From an uncultured Opitutia bacterium (GTDB lineage Bacteria > Verrucomicrobiota > Verrucomicrobiia > Opitutales > Opitutaceae): 64,000 nt of DNA. Below the pieces are notes generated by a model. It did no database searches and was not told the DNA's origin. It was given only the letters and a program-made list of their open reading frames with translations. The stretch is from NCBI GenBank assembly GCA_903902745.1, contig CAIUWA010000009.1:45550-109549 (forward strand), in the 5' to 3' direction. Every line of letters starts with the position of its first letter. The stretch's first letter is position 1. Made by a program: the position numbers and the translations under genes. Of this stretch, positions 17,618 through 26,400 are shown piece after piece.

Positions 17618-18373
17618 CCCGCCCAGGAAATCCATCTGGGCGGGATCGACCCGTTCGGCCAGCAGCTTGCGCAGGAACAGGTCGCGGTGCTGCGGGCAGC
17701 GGCCCAGCCGGAGCACGGCCTCGCGGTGCTCCTCGGTGCCGTAGCCCTTGTGCTGGCCAAAGCCATAGCCGGGATACTGCACCTCCAATTCGCCCATCAT
17801 CCGGTCGCGAGTGACCTTCGCAATGATCGACGCCATCGCGATGCACAGCGAGCGGGCGTCGCCATTCACGATGCCCTGGTGCGGATAAGGGAAATGGCGC
17901 AGGGGCAGACCGTCGATGAGCACGCGGCAGGAAACCGTCGGCTTGAAGTTCGCGATCATTTCCGGCGAAGCAAAGAGATCCGGCTCCGTCTTTTGCTCGA
18001 ACGCGCCCGGGGCATAAATCCCCTCGAGGGCGCGGCGCATGGCCAGCTTCGTCGCCCCGAGGATGTTCAGCCGTTCGATCTCGTCGACGTCGGCCACGCC
18101 AAACTGGGCGTGGATCTGCCCCTGCGCCACCAGCGCCTCGAACTCGGACCACAGTTCATCGCGCTCCCCCGCCGTGAGCTGCTTCGAGTCGTTCACCCGC
18201 CCGGCCTTGGCCAGGGCCCAGCGGCCCTCGAGAAACCCCTTGTTCACCAGCACCGCACCGGCGACGACCGGTCCCGCCAGCGCACCGCGTCCGGCCTCGT
18301 CGACGCCGATGAGCTCGGCCACGCCCTCGATCTGTCGGAGGTCGAACCCGCGAAGCTGGCGGCGTTTCGGCAT
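17615..18373 (-). CDS. rnhB: Ribonuclease HII
   Basis: A 252-residue endonuclease that cuts RNA in RNA/DNA hybrids and at single ribonucleotides in DNA. The active-site signature GVDEAGRGALAGPVVAGA has Asp25 and Glu26. A third acidic site lies in VLIDGLP, and the DSKQLT segment is conserved. The C-terminus reaches into a REP-like repeat whose GTAG foot supplies the TAG stop. The gene begins only 6 bases after the RNase HIII stop, so the two form an operon. Confidence 0.95.
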   Translation of the reverse strand: MPKRRQLRGFDLRQIEGVAELIGVDEAGRGALAGPVVAGAVLVNKGFLEGRWALAKAGRVNDSKQLTAGERDELWSEFEALVAQGQIHAQFGVADVDEIERLNILGATKLAMRRALEGIYAPGAFEQKTEPDLFASPEMIANFKPTVSCRVLIDGLPLRHFPYPHQGIVNGDARSLCIAMASIIAKVTRDRMMGELEVQYPGYGFGQHKGYGTEEHREAVLRLGRCPQHRDLFLRKLLAERVDPAQMDFLGG

Positions 18374-18379
18374 GAAGGC

Positions 18380-19393
18380 TTAATATTCCCAATCCGTCTT
18401 TTCCCTCGGCTCCGGCAGCGGCAATTCGTCGAGCTTGCCGGCAGCTAACACGACCTCGTAGGCCGTGCGGAAATGCAGCTTCGCAAAATCCCCGAGGGCG
18501 CGCGTGCCGAACTTGCGCATGATCTCGTGCGCCTGCTCCTTCACCTTCGGACCGGCGCCCTTCTGGAGCTTGTCGCCGAACTTCTTCGAGAGCGTGTGCA
18601 TCTGGCGCACGAACTCCGCACGGGCCACGATCGAGGCGGCGGCAACGACCGGGTCGGACTCCGCCTTGGTGCGCATGCGCAGTTCGAAGGCCTTGATGTT
18701 CTTCTTTGCCAGCTCCCGCTGCACGAGCGGCTGCTTCGTGAACTGGTCGAGCAGGCCCCAGGGCACCCACTTCTGGTTGAGCGCCTGCTCCAGCGCCGTG
18801 GCGTGCTGCCAGGCCAGCAGGCGGTTCAGGTTCGCGTCCGGCCGCAGCATGATCTCGTTGTAGCGCGCCATGCCGCTGAAGCAGGTCCGGACGGCCGCGC
18901 CATGCGTCGCACGGATGAGCTTGTCGAGGCGGATGATCTGGGTCTCGGCGATTTTCTTGGAATCCTGCACGCCGGCCTTGCGCCAGGCCTCGATCGCGGA
19001 CTTGTCGGCAATGACCGTCGCCGCGATGACCGGCCCGAAGAAATCGCCCTTGCCGCTCTCGTCGAGGCCGGCGTGCGACTCGAACCAGTCCGGGTGCAGC
19101 ACCTCGTCGTAGCCGAGCTGGGCCGCGCCGATGATCTCGGGCTCCAGGGTGTCGCGCACGAAATCCTCGGTCCCCTTCCCTGCGATCACGGCCTTGCCGC
19201 TCGTGTAGGCGGTGACGTTGAGTTTCAGGTGGTCGGCCTTGAAGGCGAACCGAGCGTAGGCGACTTCAAAGGGCATCCAGTTGCGCGCCTCGCAGATGGC
19301 GCGAAGTTTCTCCATCTGTGCATCGTCGAGCTTGACGGTGTAGGACGACAGCTTCTTCGGCTGGTCATCGTCCGCGGCGGGCTTTTTGGGCAT
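18380..19393 (-). CDS. rnhC: Ribonuclease HIII
   Basis: A 337-residue RNase H of the HIII subtype. An N-terminal TBP-like substrate-binding region (about 15-95, LSSYTVKLDDAQMEKLRAIC) precedes the catalytic fold. Active-site Asp111 and Glu112 are in GLDESGKGDFFGPV, the form that separates HIII from HII. Later conserved pieces are QDSKKI and AAASIVARAEF. Length is normal. It is the first gene of the rnhC-rnhB pair, and its upstream region is the nested repeat block 19403-19648. Confidence 0.94.
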   Translation of the reverse strand: MPKKPAADDDQPKKLSSYTVKLDDAQMEKLRAICEARNWMPFEVAYARFAFKADHLKLNVTAYTSGKAVIAGKGTEDFVRDTLEPEIIGAAQLGYDEVLHPDWFESHAGLDESGKGDFFGPVIAATVIADKSAIEAWRKAGVQDSKKIAETQIIRLDKLIRATHGAAVRTCFSGMARYNEIMLRPDANLNRLLAWQHATALEQALNQKWVPWGLLDQFTKQPLVQRELAKKNIKAFELRMRTKAESDPVVAAASIVARAEFVRQMHTLSKKFGDKLQKGAGPKVKEQAHEIMRKFGTRALGDFAKLHFRTAYEVVLAAGKLDELPLPEPREKTDWEY

Positions 19394-19402
19394 GCGGCAG
19401 AG

Positions 19403-19648
19403 TTGGCCACAAAACGGCGCAAAAACACACGAAAATAACAGGGGTGCCTGATTTCAGAATTCGCCGGCGCGGTAGGGCGCGAAAGGATGTCTTGAGGTAG
19501 GGCGAACCGTCCCGGTGAGCCGCGGCTCCTCCTTCGCCAAGGCTTCGGCGGACAAGTCGGCGGGACGCCGCGCCCTACCAAATCAGGCCAAAAACACCGG
19601 GCTTCAGCTTGCCGGCATTTTGTGTCTTTTGATGACTCTACGTGGCCA
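19403..19648. repeat. Nested repeat: one inverted-arm element inside another
   Basis: Outer arms 19403-19436 (TTGGCCACAAAACGGCGC...) and 19616-19648 (...GTGTCTTTTGATGACTCTACGTGGCCAA) are imperfect complements of the 'GGCCAC' family. Inside is a REP-like element with GGTAGGGCGC at 19471-19480, a further direct copy from about 19496, and GCGCCCTACC at 19570-19579. The whole fills the rnhC-mutY gap. The mutY GTG start (19642) lies in the right outer arm. Confidence 0.75.
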
Positions 19649-20700
19649 AAAATTCTCCGCCCAATTCCCTGACTGCAGCCAAGTCCGGCTTCCAGCGTGC
19701 CCTCCGCGCATGGTATCGCCGGCACGCCCGGCCGCTGCCCTGGCGGGACACGCCGTCGCTCTACAAGACGGTCGTGAGCGAATTCATGCTCCAGCAGACG
19801 CAGGTGAAGACCGTCCTGCCCTACTTCGCCCGCTGGCAGGCTGAATGGCCGGGTTTCGCCGCGCTCGCCGCGGCCTCGGAGGAGAGCGTGCTGAAACTAT
19901 GGGAAGGCCTGGGCTATTACTCGCGCGCGCGCAACCTCCACCGGCTGGCCCGCGAAATCGCCGCGCAACCCGCGCCTCCGCGCAGCCCCGCCGCCTGGCG
20001 CGAGCTGCCGGGCGTGGGCCCCTACACGGCGGCGGCCATTACGAGCATTTCCTTCGGCGCGCCGGCTGCGTGCGTGGACGGCAATGTCGTCCGCATCCTC
20101 GCGCGGCTCACCGCCAACGGCACCGTGTTTCGCGACAGCGCCACCGCGGCGAAAGTGTTCACCCCGCTCGCCGAGGCGCTGCTGCCGGCCCGCGAGCCCG
20201 GCGACCACAACCAGGCCATGATGGAACTCGGCGCCACGGTCTGCCTGCGACAGAACCCGCGTTGCAGTGCGTGTCCCGTCCGCCCGTTTTGCGCCGCCGC
20301 CCGGCGTGGTGAACCCGAAGCCTATCCGCGCCTCGCCCCGAAAAAAATCGAGCAGCGAACCGTCATCCGCCTCTGGTGCGAGCGCGACGGTTCACTGCTG
20401 TTGCACCGTGCCGCGGCCGGGGCGCGCCGGCTCGCCGGCCAGCACGAGTTGCCGACGGCGGAACAGGCCGGGATCAGTCCGGAGATCGTCACAGCGGGCG
20501 AATTGCTCGCGAAGCGGAAGCGCAGTATCACGCGCTTCCAGATCACCGAGTCGATTTACCGCGTGGCCGCTCCGCGCGGCCAACCCGGACGTGAACTCGT
20601 CTGGGTGCCTTTTACCGAGCTCGACACCCTCACCCTTTCCGGCCCTCACCGGCGCTGGATCCGGGAGCTGCTCGCTGTACGGCTAAAAGTCGCCGATTGA
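19642..20700 (+). CDS. mutY: Adenine DNA glycosylase MutY
   Basis: A 352-residue base-excision repair enzyme removing adenine mispaired with 8-oxoguanine. Catalytic Glu47 is in SEFMLQQTQ. The helix-hairpin-helix LPGVGPYTA starts at residue 122 and catalytic Asp146 is in VDGNVVRI. The 4Fe-4S ligands Cys201, 208, 211 and 217 are in CLRQNPRCSACPVRPFC. The C-terminal Nudix-like recognition domain follows. The GTG start at 19642 lies inside a repeat arm (CGTGGCC); the next ATG is too far downstream and would remove the first helices. Confidence 0.95.
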   Translation: MAKNSPPNSLTAAKSGFQRALRAWYRRHARPLPWRDTPSLYKTVVSEFMLQQTQVKTVLPYFARWQAEWPGFAALAAASEESVLKLWEGLGYYSRARNLHRLAREIAAQPAPPRSPAAWRELPGVGPYTAAAITSISFGAPAACVDGNVVRILARLTANGTVFRDSATAAKVFTPLAEALLPAREPGDHNQAMMELGATVCLRQNPRCSACPVRPFCAAARRGEPEAYPRLAPKKIEQRTVIRLWCERDGSLLLHRAAAGARRLAGQHELPTAEQAGISPEIVTAGELLAKRKRSITRFQITESIYRVAAPRGQPGRELVWVPFTELDTLTLSGPHRRWIRELLAVRLKVAD

Positions 20701-20731
20701 AACTCGACCGCATAATTCGGTCTGCTGGGGC

Positions 20732-20767
20732 TCGGCTTTCAACTTTCAACCTTTGACTTTCAACCCG
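20732..20767. repeat. Solo arm of the 'TTTCAAC' repeat family
   Basis: GGCTTTCAACTTTCAACC... reads like one arm of the element found inside dnaE (25977-26066). No convincing opposite arm is seen nearby, so this is a half element or relic. It sits 25 bases before the fusion gene at 20793. Confidence 0.55.
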
Positions 20768-20792
20768 GTGCCTCGGCTATAAATCCCCACCC

Positions 20793-21911
20793 ATGATCCG
20801 CGTCTTCGTCTCCGGCTGCTACGACATCCTGCATGCCGGCCATGTGCAGTTCTTCCGCGAGGCTCGGGCCCTGGGCGATCATCTGACGGTTTGCTTCGCC
20901 TCCTCCGATGTCCTCTGGCTGCACAAGCAGCGCCGCAGCTCGCTGCCCGACGACCACAAGCGCGCGCTGCTGGCGGCGTTGGACTCCGTCGATGAAGTCG
21001 TGATGAGCACCGGTGGAGACGAAGGCCTGGATTTCAAGGAGCACTTCCTGCACGTGAAACCGGACATCCTCGCCGTCACCGAGGACGACAAATACGGCGC
21101 CCTCAAGCGCGCGCTTTGCGCCCGGGTCGGCGCGCGCTACGTCGTGCTGCCGAAAACCCCGCCGCAGTTTTCGCCGATCTCGACCACGCAGATCGTGCGC
21201 TGGATTCAGGCGCCGTCGGAGGCGCCGCTGCGGGTGGATTTCGCCGGCGGGTGGCTCGACGTTCCGCGCTTCGCCCGCGAGGGTGGCTATGTGGTGAACT
21301 GCGCCATCTCCCCGCTGGTCTCGCTGCGGGACTGGCCCTATGAGCGCAACGCCGGACTCGGCGGCAGCGGCGCCTGGGCACTGCTGAACGGCCGCGACGG
21401 CGTGACATCCGAACTCGACCTCGGCGTCGGCTGGCAGGATCCCGCCATCATCACCGAGACCGGCCTGTGCGTCTGGCGGAGCGGCCAGCGACCTGGACTC
21501 GAACTCAAGACGGACGGTTCCCTCGTGCGGGGGCGGCTCGCGCTCTTCTGGAGCGGCCAGCCGCATTGCACCCCCAGTATGGTGAACGATGCCCGCAATT
21601 ACGACGCCATCGTCCAAGCCAGCCGCACGGCCCGCGATGCCGCGTGGCAACAGGACTATTCGTTACTAGCCGCAGCCGTGCGCGCCTCCTATTCCGTGCA
21701 GCGGGCCGAGGGAATGGATCCGCTACCGGGCGATCCCGCCGCCGTCACAAATGAATCCTTGGCCGCCTGTCGGCCCCTCGCCTGGAAATACTGCGGCGGT
21801 GGTTTCGGCGGCTATGCCGTCTATCTTTTCCGCGACCAAGCCGGCCGTGATGCCGCCTGCCGGCTGGATGGATTCAGGGCGATCGAGCCGTATTCGGCCG
21901 TACGGAAATGA
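20793..21911 (+). CDS. Cytidylyltransferase-like / GHMP-kinase-like fusion protein
   Basis: A 372-residue two-domain protein. Residues 1-138 are a nucleotidyltransferase of the RfaE/TagD type (GCYDILHAGHVQFFREA, HxGH at 14-17; later ISTTQI). Residues 145-372 look like a GHMP sugar kinase: RVDFAGGWLDVP at about 147-158 resembles fucokinase and heptose-7-phosphate kinase starts, AGLGGSGAW at 187-195 is the ATP-loop, and KYCGGGFGGYAVYLF near the end is the third motif. A kinase plus nucleotidyltransferase would convert a sugar to an NDP-sugar; the sugar is unknown. The kinase part is short. Its stop codon is directly followed by a repeat element. Confidence 0.75.
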   Translation: MIRVFVSGCYDILHAGHVQFFREARALGDHLTVCFASSDVLWLHKQRRSSLPDDHKRALLAALDSVDEVVMSTGGDEGLDFKEHFLHVKPDILAVTEDDKYGALKRALCARVGARYVVLPKTPPQFSPISTTQIVRWIQAPSEAPLRVDFAGGWLDVPRFAREGGYVVNCAISPLVSLRDWPYERNAGLGGSGAWALLNGRDGVTSELDLGVGWQDPAIITETGLCVWRSGQRPGLELKTDGSLVRGRLALFWSGQPHCTPSMVNDARNYDAIVQASRTARDAAWQQDYSLLAAAVRASYSVQRAEGMDPLPGDPAAVTNESLAACRPLAWKYCGGGFGGYAVYLFRDQAGRDAACRLDGFRAIEPYSAVRK

Positions 21912-22002
21912 TGTAGCGGCGGTCTACTTGTCTCGCCATAGCTTCAGCGACGGCGGATGACCGCCGGCTTGGATAGATCGGCGCTCATGGAGCGCCGCTA
22001 CA
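21912..22002. repeat. REPIN-like element flush with the preceding stop codon
   Basis: TGTAGCGGCG at 21912-21921 pairs exactly with CGCCGCTACA at 21993-22002. Inner segments include the phrase ATAGCTTCAGCGACGGCGGA (21939-21958), a related copy of which appears inside the rRNA methyltransferase gene near 27729. It begins at the base after the stop codon of the fusion gene. Confidence 0.7.
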
Positions 22003-22050
22003 ACCCAGCCTCGTCACCTCGGCCGCTACGACGGAATCACACGATCCCGT

Positions 22051-23004
22051 TCACCGCATCAAATCCAGGATGCGCTGCCGCGAAGCCCGCACCCCCTCGA
22101 CGTCAACTCGTGGGCTCAGCTCAATGGTGAGCAGGTGCTCGGGCCGCCAGAATCCGCTGACCATCTTGAAATCAATTTTCCCCGAACCGACGGGCTGGTG
22201 GTCCTTCCCCTCCTCGCTCACGTCGTGCAAGTGAAACCCGATGAGTCGCGGCGCCATCTTCTGCAGGTGCAGGTGGTGGTCGAGCAGCCCCATGCTCTGC
22301 TTGATGTCCGCGTGGCCGGTGTCGTGCCAGTAGCCCGCGGAGGCGTCCGCCGGCAGGCTCTCCATGAACGCCGCATAATCTTCGTCCACCGGCAGCTCAT
22401 TGAACGCCTCCCGGTTTTCGAAGCCCAGCTTCACCTTCTTCTGTGCGGCATATTCCAGGATTTCATTCACGCTCGCCTTCATTTGCTCCCAGAATGGCCC
22501 CATGCGCTTGCGCAGCCGAACGAGCGATTTCGCGAGCAGGGCCTGGTAGGCCTTGTCCCCCGGGATCACGGCTTGCGGGTGCCGCTCCGGGAATTTATCC
22601 AGCGCCCGGGCCGGGTTGAACCAGAAAAAACGGACACTGCCGAGGTGACAGACCAGCACGCGCGCCTTCACCTGCGCCGCGAAATCAATCGAGCGCTTGG
22701 TCTGGCGCAGCCACTGGTCATGCTCGCGGGAGTCCAGCGATGAGGGCTCGAAGAGGTTGGGCGCGGCGTGGGAAACGCCCATCGGCAGCGGGCAGAAATT
22801 ATGGGTGGAGCCGATCTTGATCACGCCCTCCTCCACCGCCTTCAGGATGCCCGGCACCAGCACAATCCGGATGCCGTGGCTGAGTTCGGCGTGGTCGAAC
22901 CCCAGGTCGGCCATCTCTCGCAGCATCGCGTAGCCATCCGTGTGGCGGTGCGAACACCAGCTGGTCGAGAGGCTCAGGGTCGGTTTCAAGCGGAGAGCGG
23001 ACAT
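22051..23004 (-). CDS. TIM-barrel sugar isomerase/epimerase-like protein (AP endonuclease family 2 fold)
   Basis: A 317-residue protein of the xylose-isomerase-like TIM-barrel superfamily. Features are the N-terminal LSLSTSWCSHRHTDGYAMLR, the metal-site region HLGSVRFF, GFENREAFNELP, YWHDTGHAD and GFHLHDVSEEGKDHQPVGSG. The His, Asp and Glu residues in these strands resemble the divalent-metal site of such enzymes. The substrate cannot be predicted. It follows rpsU on the same strand, but a strong terminator separates them. Confidence 0.72.
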   Translation of the reverse strand: MSALRLKPTLSLSTSWCSHRHTDGYAMLREMADLGFDHAELSHGIRIVLVPGILKAVEEGVIKIGSTHNFCPLPMGVSHAAPNLFEPSSLDSREHDQWLRQTKRSIDFAAQVKARVLVCHLGSVRFFWFNPARALDKFPERHPQAVIPGDKAYQALLAKSLVRLRKRMGPFWEQMKASVNEILEYAAQKKVKLGFENREAFNELPVDEDYAAFMESLPADASAGYWHDTGHADIKQSMGLLDHHLHLQKMAPRLIGFHLHDVSEEGKDHQPVGSGKIDFKMVSGFWRPEHLLTIELSPRVDVEGVRASRQRILDLMR

Positions 23005-23032
23005 TACGAGGCCAACCGCCAGCCGGATGCAC

Positions 23033-23061
23033 GAAAAAACCGCGCCGGGAAGGGCGCGGTT
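23033..23061 (-). terminator. Rho-independent terminator after rpsU
   Basis: A 9-bp stem AACCGCGCC (23038-23046) pairs with GGCGCGGTT (23053-23061). On the minus strand it is followed by a T6 run. It lies 28 bases past the rpsU stop. Confidence 0.85.
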
Positions 23062-23088
23062 GGAAAGACGGGGGATTGGCCGGCTGCC

Positions 23089-23286
23089 TTATTCGGCGTA
23101 GCGGCGGCGCAGCATCGCGGTGAAGGCCATGACCTTGTTCTTGCGGCGACGCTTCTCGCAGGGCTTCTCGAAGTAGCGCTTGGCGCGCGTGCCCTTGATG
23201 ATGTTCTCGCGGTCGAGCTTCTTCTTCATGCGGCGGAGCGCACGGTCGATCGGCTCGTTCTTGCGGATCTTGATTTCGATGGACAT
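23089..23286 (-). CDS. rpsU: 30S ribosomal protein S21
   Basis: A 65-residue very basic protein. The conserved block IDRALRRMKKKLDRENIIK and the basic CEKRRRKNK segment identify S21, which helps in 16S 3'-end and mRNA interactions during initiation. It is a single-gene unit with its own terminator, divergent from dnaE. No Shine-Dalgarno sequence is seen before its ATG. Confidence 0.96.
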   Translation of the reverse strand: MSIEIKIRKNEPIDRALRRMKKKLDRENIIKGTRAKRYFEKPCEKRRRKNKVMAFTAMLRRRYAE

Positions 23287-23423
23287 GGATCTGGGTCGGC
23301 AGACGGTTCTGGTGAAAGGAAAAGCCGGTTAATGAGCCAGCCCGCGCACTGGGCGTCAATGGCCTTTTTTCGATTGAAAAGCGCCATCCAACCGTCGCGG
23401 GGAATTGCCCTTGAATCGCACGC

Positions 23424-26400
23424 GTGCCACCGTTGGCCTCTTCCCGCGTGCCGTCTGTCGATAAGAACTTCGTCCATCTCCATGTCCATTCGGACTACAG
23501 CCTGCTCGATGGCTGCTGCCGCATCGACCGGCTGATGGATCGCGCCGTCGAGCTCGGGATGGGCGCCCTCGCCCTCACCGACCATGGTAACCTTTACGGC
23601 GCCATCGAGTTTTACAACACGGCCAAGGCCAAGGGCATCAAGCCTCTCGTCGGCTGCGAACTCTATCTCGTCGAGAACTCCCGGCTCGAGAAAAAGGGCC
23701 GCTCCGGCAGCGACGACGAGGGCAAAAGCATCTTCCATCTCGGCCTGCTCGCGAAAAACCTCACCGGCTACCAGAATCTCCTGAAGCTCGTCTCCGACGC
23801 GCACCTCAAGGGTTTTTACTACAAGCCCCGCACCGACCTGGAAACCCTCGCGAAGTATGCGGACGGCCTGATCGGCTTCACCGGCTGCCTCGCGTCGCTC
23901 GTGCCGCAGCATTTGCTTTACGACCGCTATGACGAGGCCCGCGCGGCCTGCGCCAGGTTCGTGGACATCTTCGGCCGCGAAAATTATTTCGTCGAGATCC
24001 AGGACCACGGCATCCCGGAGCAGCGCAAGATCATCCCCGGCCTGCTCAAGCTGGCGGAGGAAATGAAGCTCAAGGTGATTTGCACGAACGACGTCCACTA
24101 CGTGCGATCGCAGGACTCCGGCCCTCACGACGCGATGCTGTGCATCCAGACCGGCGCGAAGATCGACGACGAGAAGCGCATGCGCTTCGAGGGCCAGCAG
24201 TTTTACCTGAAGTCCCGCGACGAGATGGCGAAGCTCTTCGCCGAGGTGCCCGAGTCGGTGCTGAACACCCAGCTCGTCGCCGAGATGTGCGACCTCACCA
24301 TCCCGTTCCCCAAGGGCAGCGAACGCTACCCGAAGTACCCGCTGCCCCCCGAGATCAAGACCGATCGCGCCGGTTACCTGCGTGACCTCTGCATCGCCGG
24401 CCTGAAAAAGCGCTACGGGGTCGATTACGCCACGCCCAAAAAAGCCGCCGACCCGGCCCTCGCGAAAGTCCTCGTCGAGCGCCTCGATTTCGAGCTCAGC
24501 ATCATCGGCAAGACGGGCTTCATCGACTACTTCCTTGTCGTTTGGGATTTCGTCGACTGGGCGAAGAACCACGGCATCCCCGTCGGCCCCGGCCGCGGCT
24601 CCGGCGCCGGCTGCATCGTGGCCTACGTGCTCGGCATTACCAATCTCGACCCGCTGCGCTTCAAGTTGCTCTTCGAGCGCTTTCTCAATCCCGAGCGCGT
24701 CTCGCCGCCCGACTTCGACATCGACTTCTGCATGCGCCGCCGTGGCGAGGTCATCGACTACGTCCGCCAGAAATACGGCAACGACTGCGTCGCCAACATC
24801 ATCACCTACGGCACGCTTGGCGCGAAGATGGTCATTCGCGACGTGTCGCGCGTCCACAACCTGCCCTACGCCGACGCCGACCGCCTCGCGAAGATGGTGC
24901 CCGACGAGCTCAACATCTCGCTCGAGGACGCGGTGAAGAAATCCGCGGAGCTCCGCGACGAGGTCGCGAAGAATCCCGTCGCCAAGAAAATCTTCGACCA
25001 GGCGCTCGTGCTCGAGGGCATGGTGCGCAACACCGGCAAGCACGCCGCCGGCATCATCATCACCGACCGGCCGCTCGAGGAATTCGTCCCGCTCACGCTC
25101 CAGGAAGGCGACGTCACGGTGCAGTTCGACATGAACGCGGTCGGAAAGCTCGGCCTGCTGAAGATGGACTTCCTCGGCCTGAAGACGCTCACCGTCATCG
25201 CCGACGCGGTGGACAACATCCGCCGCACCGCCGACCCGAAGTTCGACATCGAGACCATCCCGCTCGACGACGCGAAAACTTTCGTCCTGCTCAATTCCGG
25301 CCGCACCACCGGCGTCTTCCAGCTGGAATCCGGCGGCATGCAGAACCTCTGCCGCCAGATCGGCCTCTCCAGCATCGACGAGATTGTCGCGCTTATCGCG
25401 CTTTACCGCCCCGGCCCGATGGAATGGATCCCCGACTACGTCCGCGGTAAAAAGGACCCGGAGACCGTCAAGTTCCCGCATCCGCTGCTCGAGGAAGTCT
25501 GCCGCGAGACCTACGGCGTGATGGTCTACCAGGAGCAGGTCATGGAGGCGGCCAAGGTCATCGCCGGCTATACCCTCGGCGGCGCCGACATGCTGCGCCG
25601 CGCGATGGGCAAAAAGGACAAGGAGGCGATGGCCGCCGAACGCGAAAAATTCATCTCGGGCGCCAAGAAGGTGAACGGCATCGACGAAAAAACCTCCGAG
25701 GCGATCTTCGAAATTCTCAACAAGTTCGCCGGCTATGGCTTCAACAAGTCACACTCCGCCGCCTACGCCATACTCAGCTACCAGACCGGCTACCTGAAGG
25801 CGAACTACCCGGTGCAGTTCATGGCCGCCATGCTCAGTTCCGAGCTCGGCAACGCCGACAAGGTCTCCCATTTCGTCGGCGAGTGTGAGGCCATGGGGCT
25901 GAAGGTGCTCGGCCCGGACGTGAATGAGAGCCGGGAGATGTTTACCCCCGTATTTCGACCGAACGAACGCGGGGGAGTTGAGAGTTCAAAGTTGAAAGGT
26001 GAAAGCCAAGCGCTTGCACCCGATCGGACTTCCGGCCTTTCAACTTTCAACTCTCAACTTTCAACTACCCAAACCGGAGCCATCCGGTTTGGGCTGGCGG
26101 GCATCAAGGGCGTCGGCGAGCTCGCCGCGCAGAAGATCATCGAGGAACGCGAAAAAAACGGCCCGTTCACCGACTTCGAAGACTTCGCCTCCCGCGTGGA
26201 CGCCCGCGCGCTCAACAAGCGCGTGCTCGAGCACCTCGCCAAGACCGGCGCGTTTGATTTCAGCGGCGCCTCGCGCAAGAAAATCTTCGACGGCATCGAC
26301 GCCGCCATGGCCACCGTCGCTTCCACCGCGCGCGACAAGGCGGCCGGCCAGCACAGCTTTCTCGACTCCCTCGCCGAGGAGCCGCCCCGGAACGGCCATG

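Noticed and set aside
23226..25481. A 751-codon minus-strand frame opposite dnaE
   Set aside because: The product is low-complexity (Val/Glu/Asp/Arg/His) without motifs, and the dnaE reading is unmistakable; this is a shadow of GC-rich codon use.
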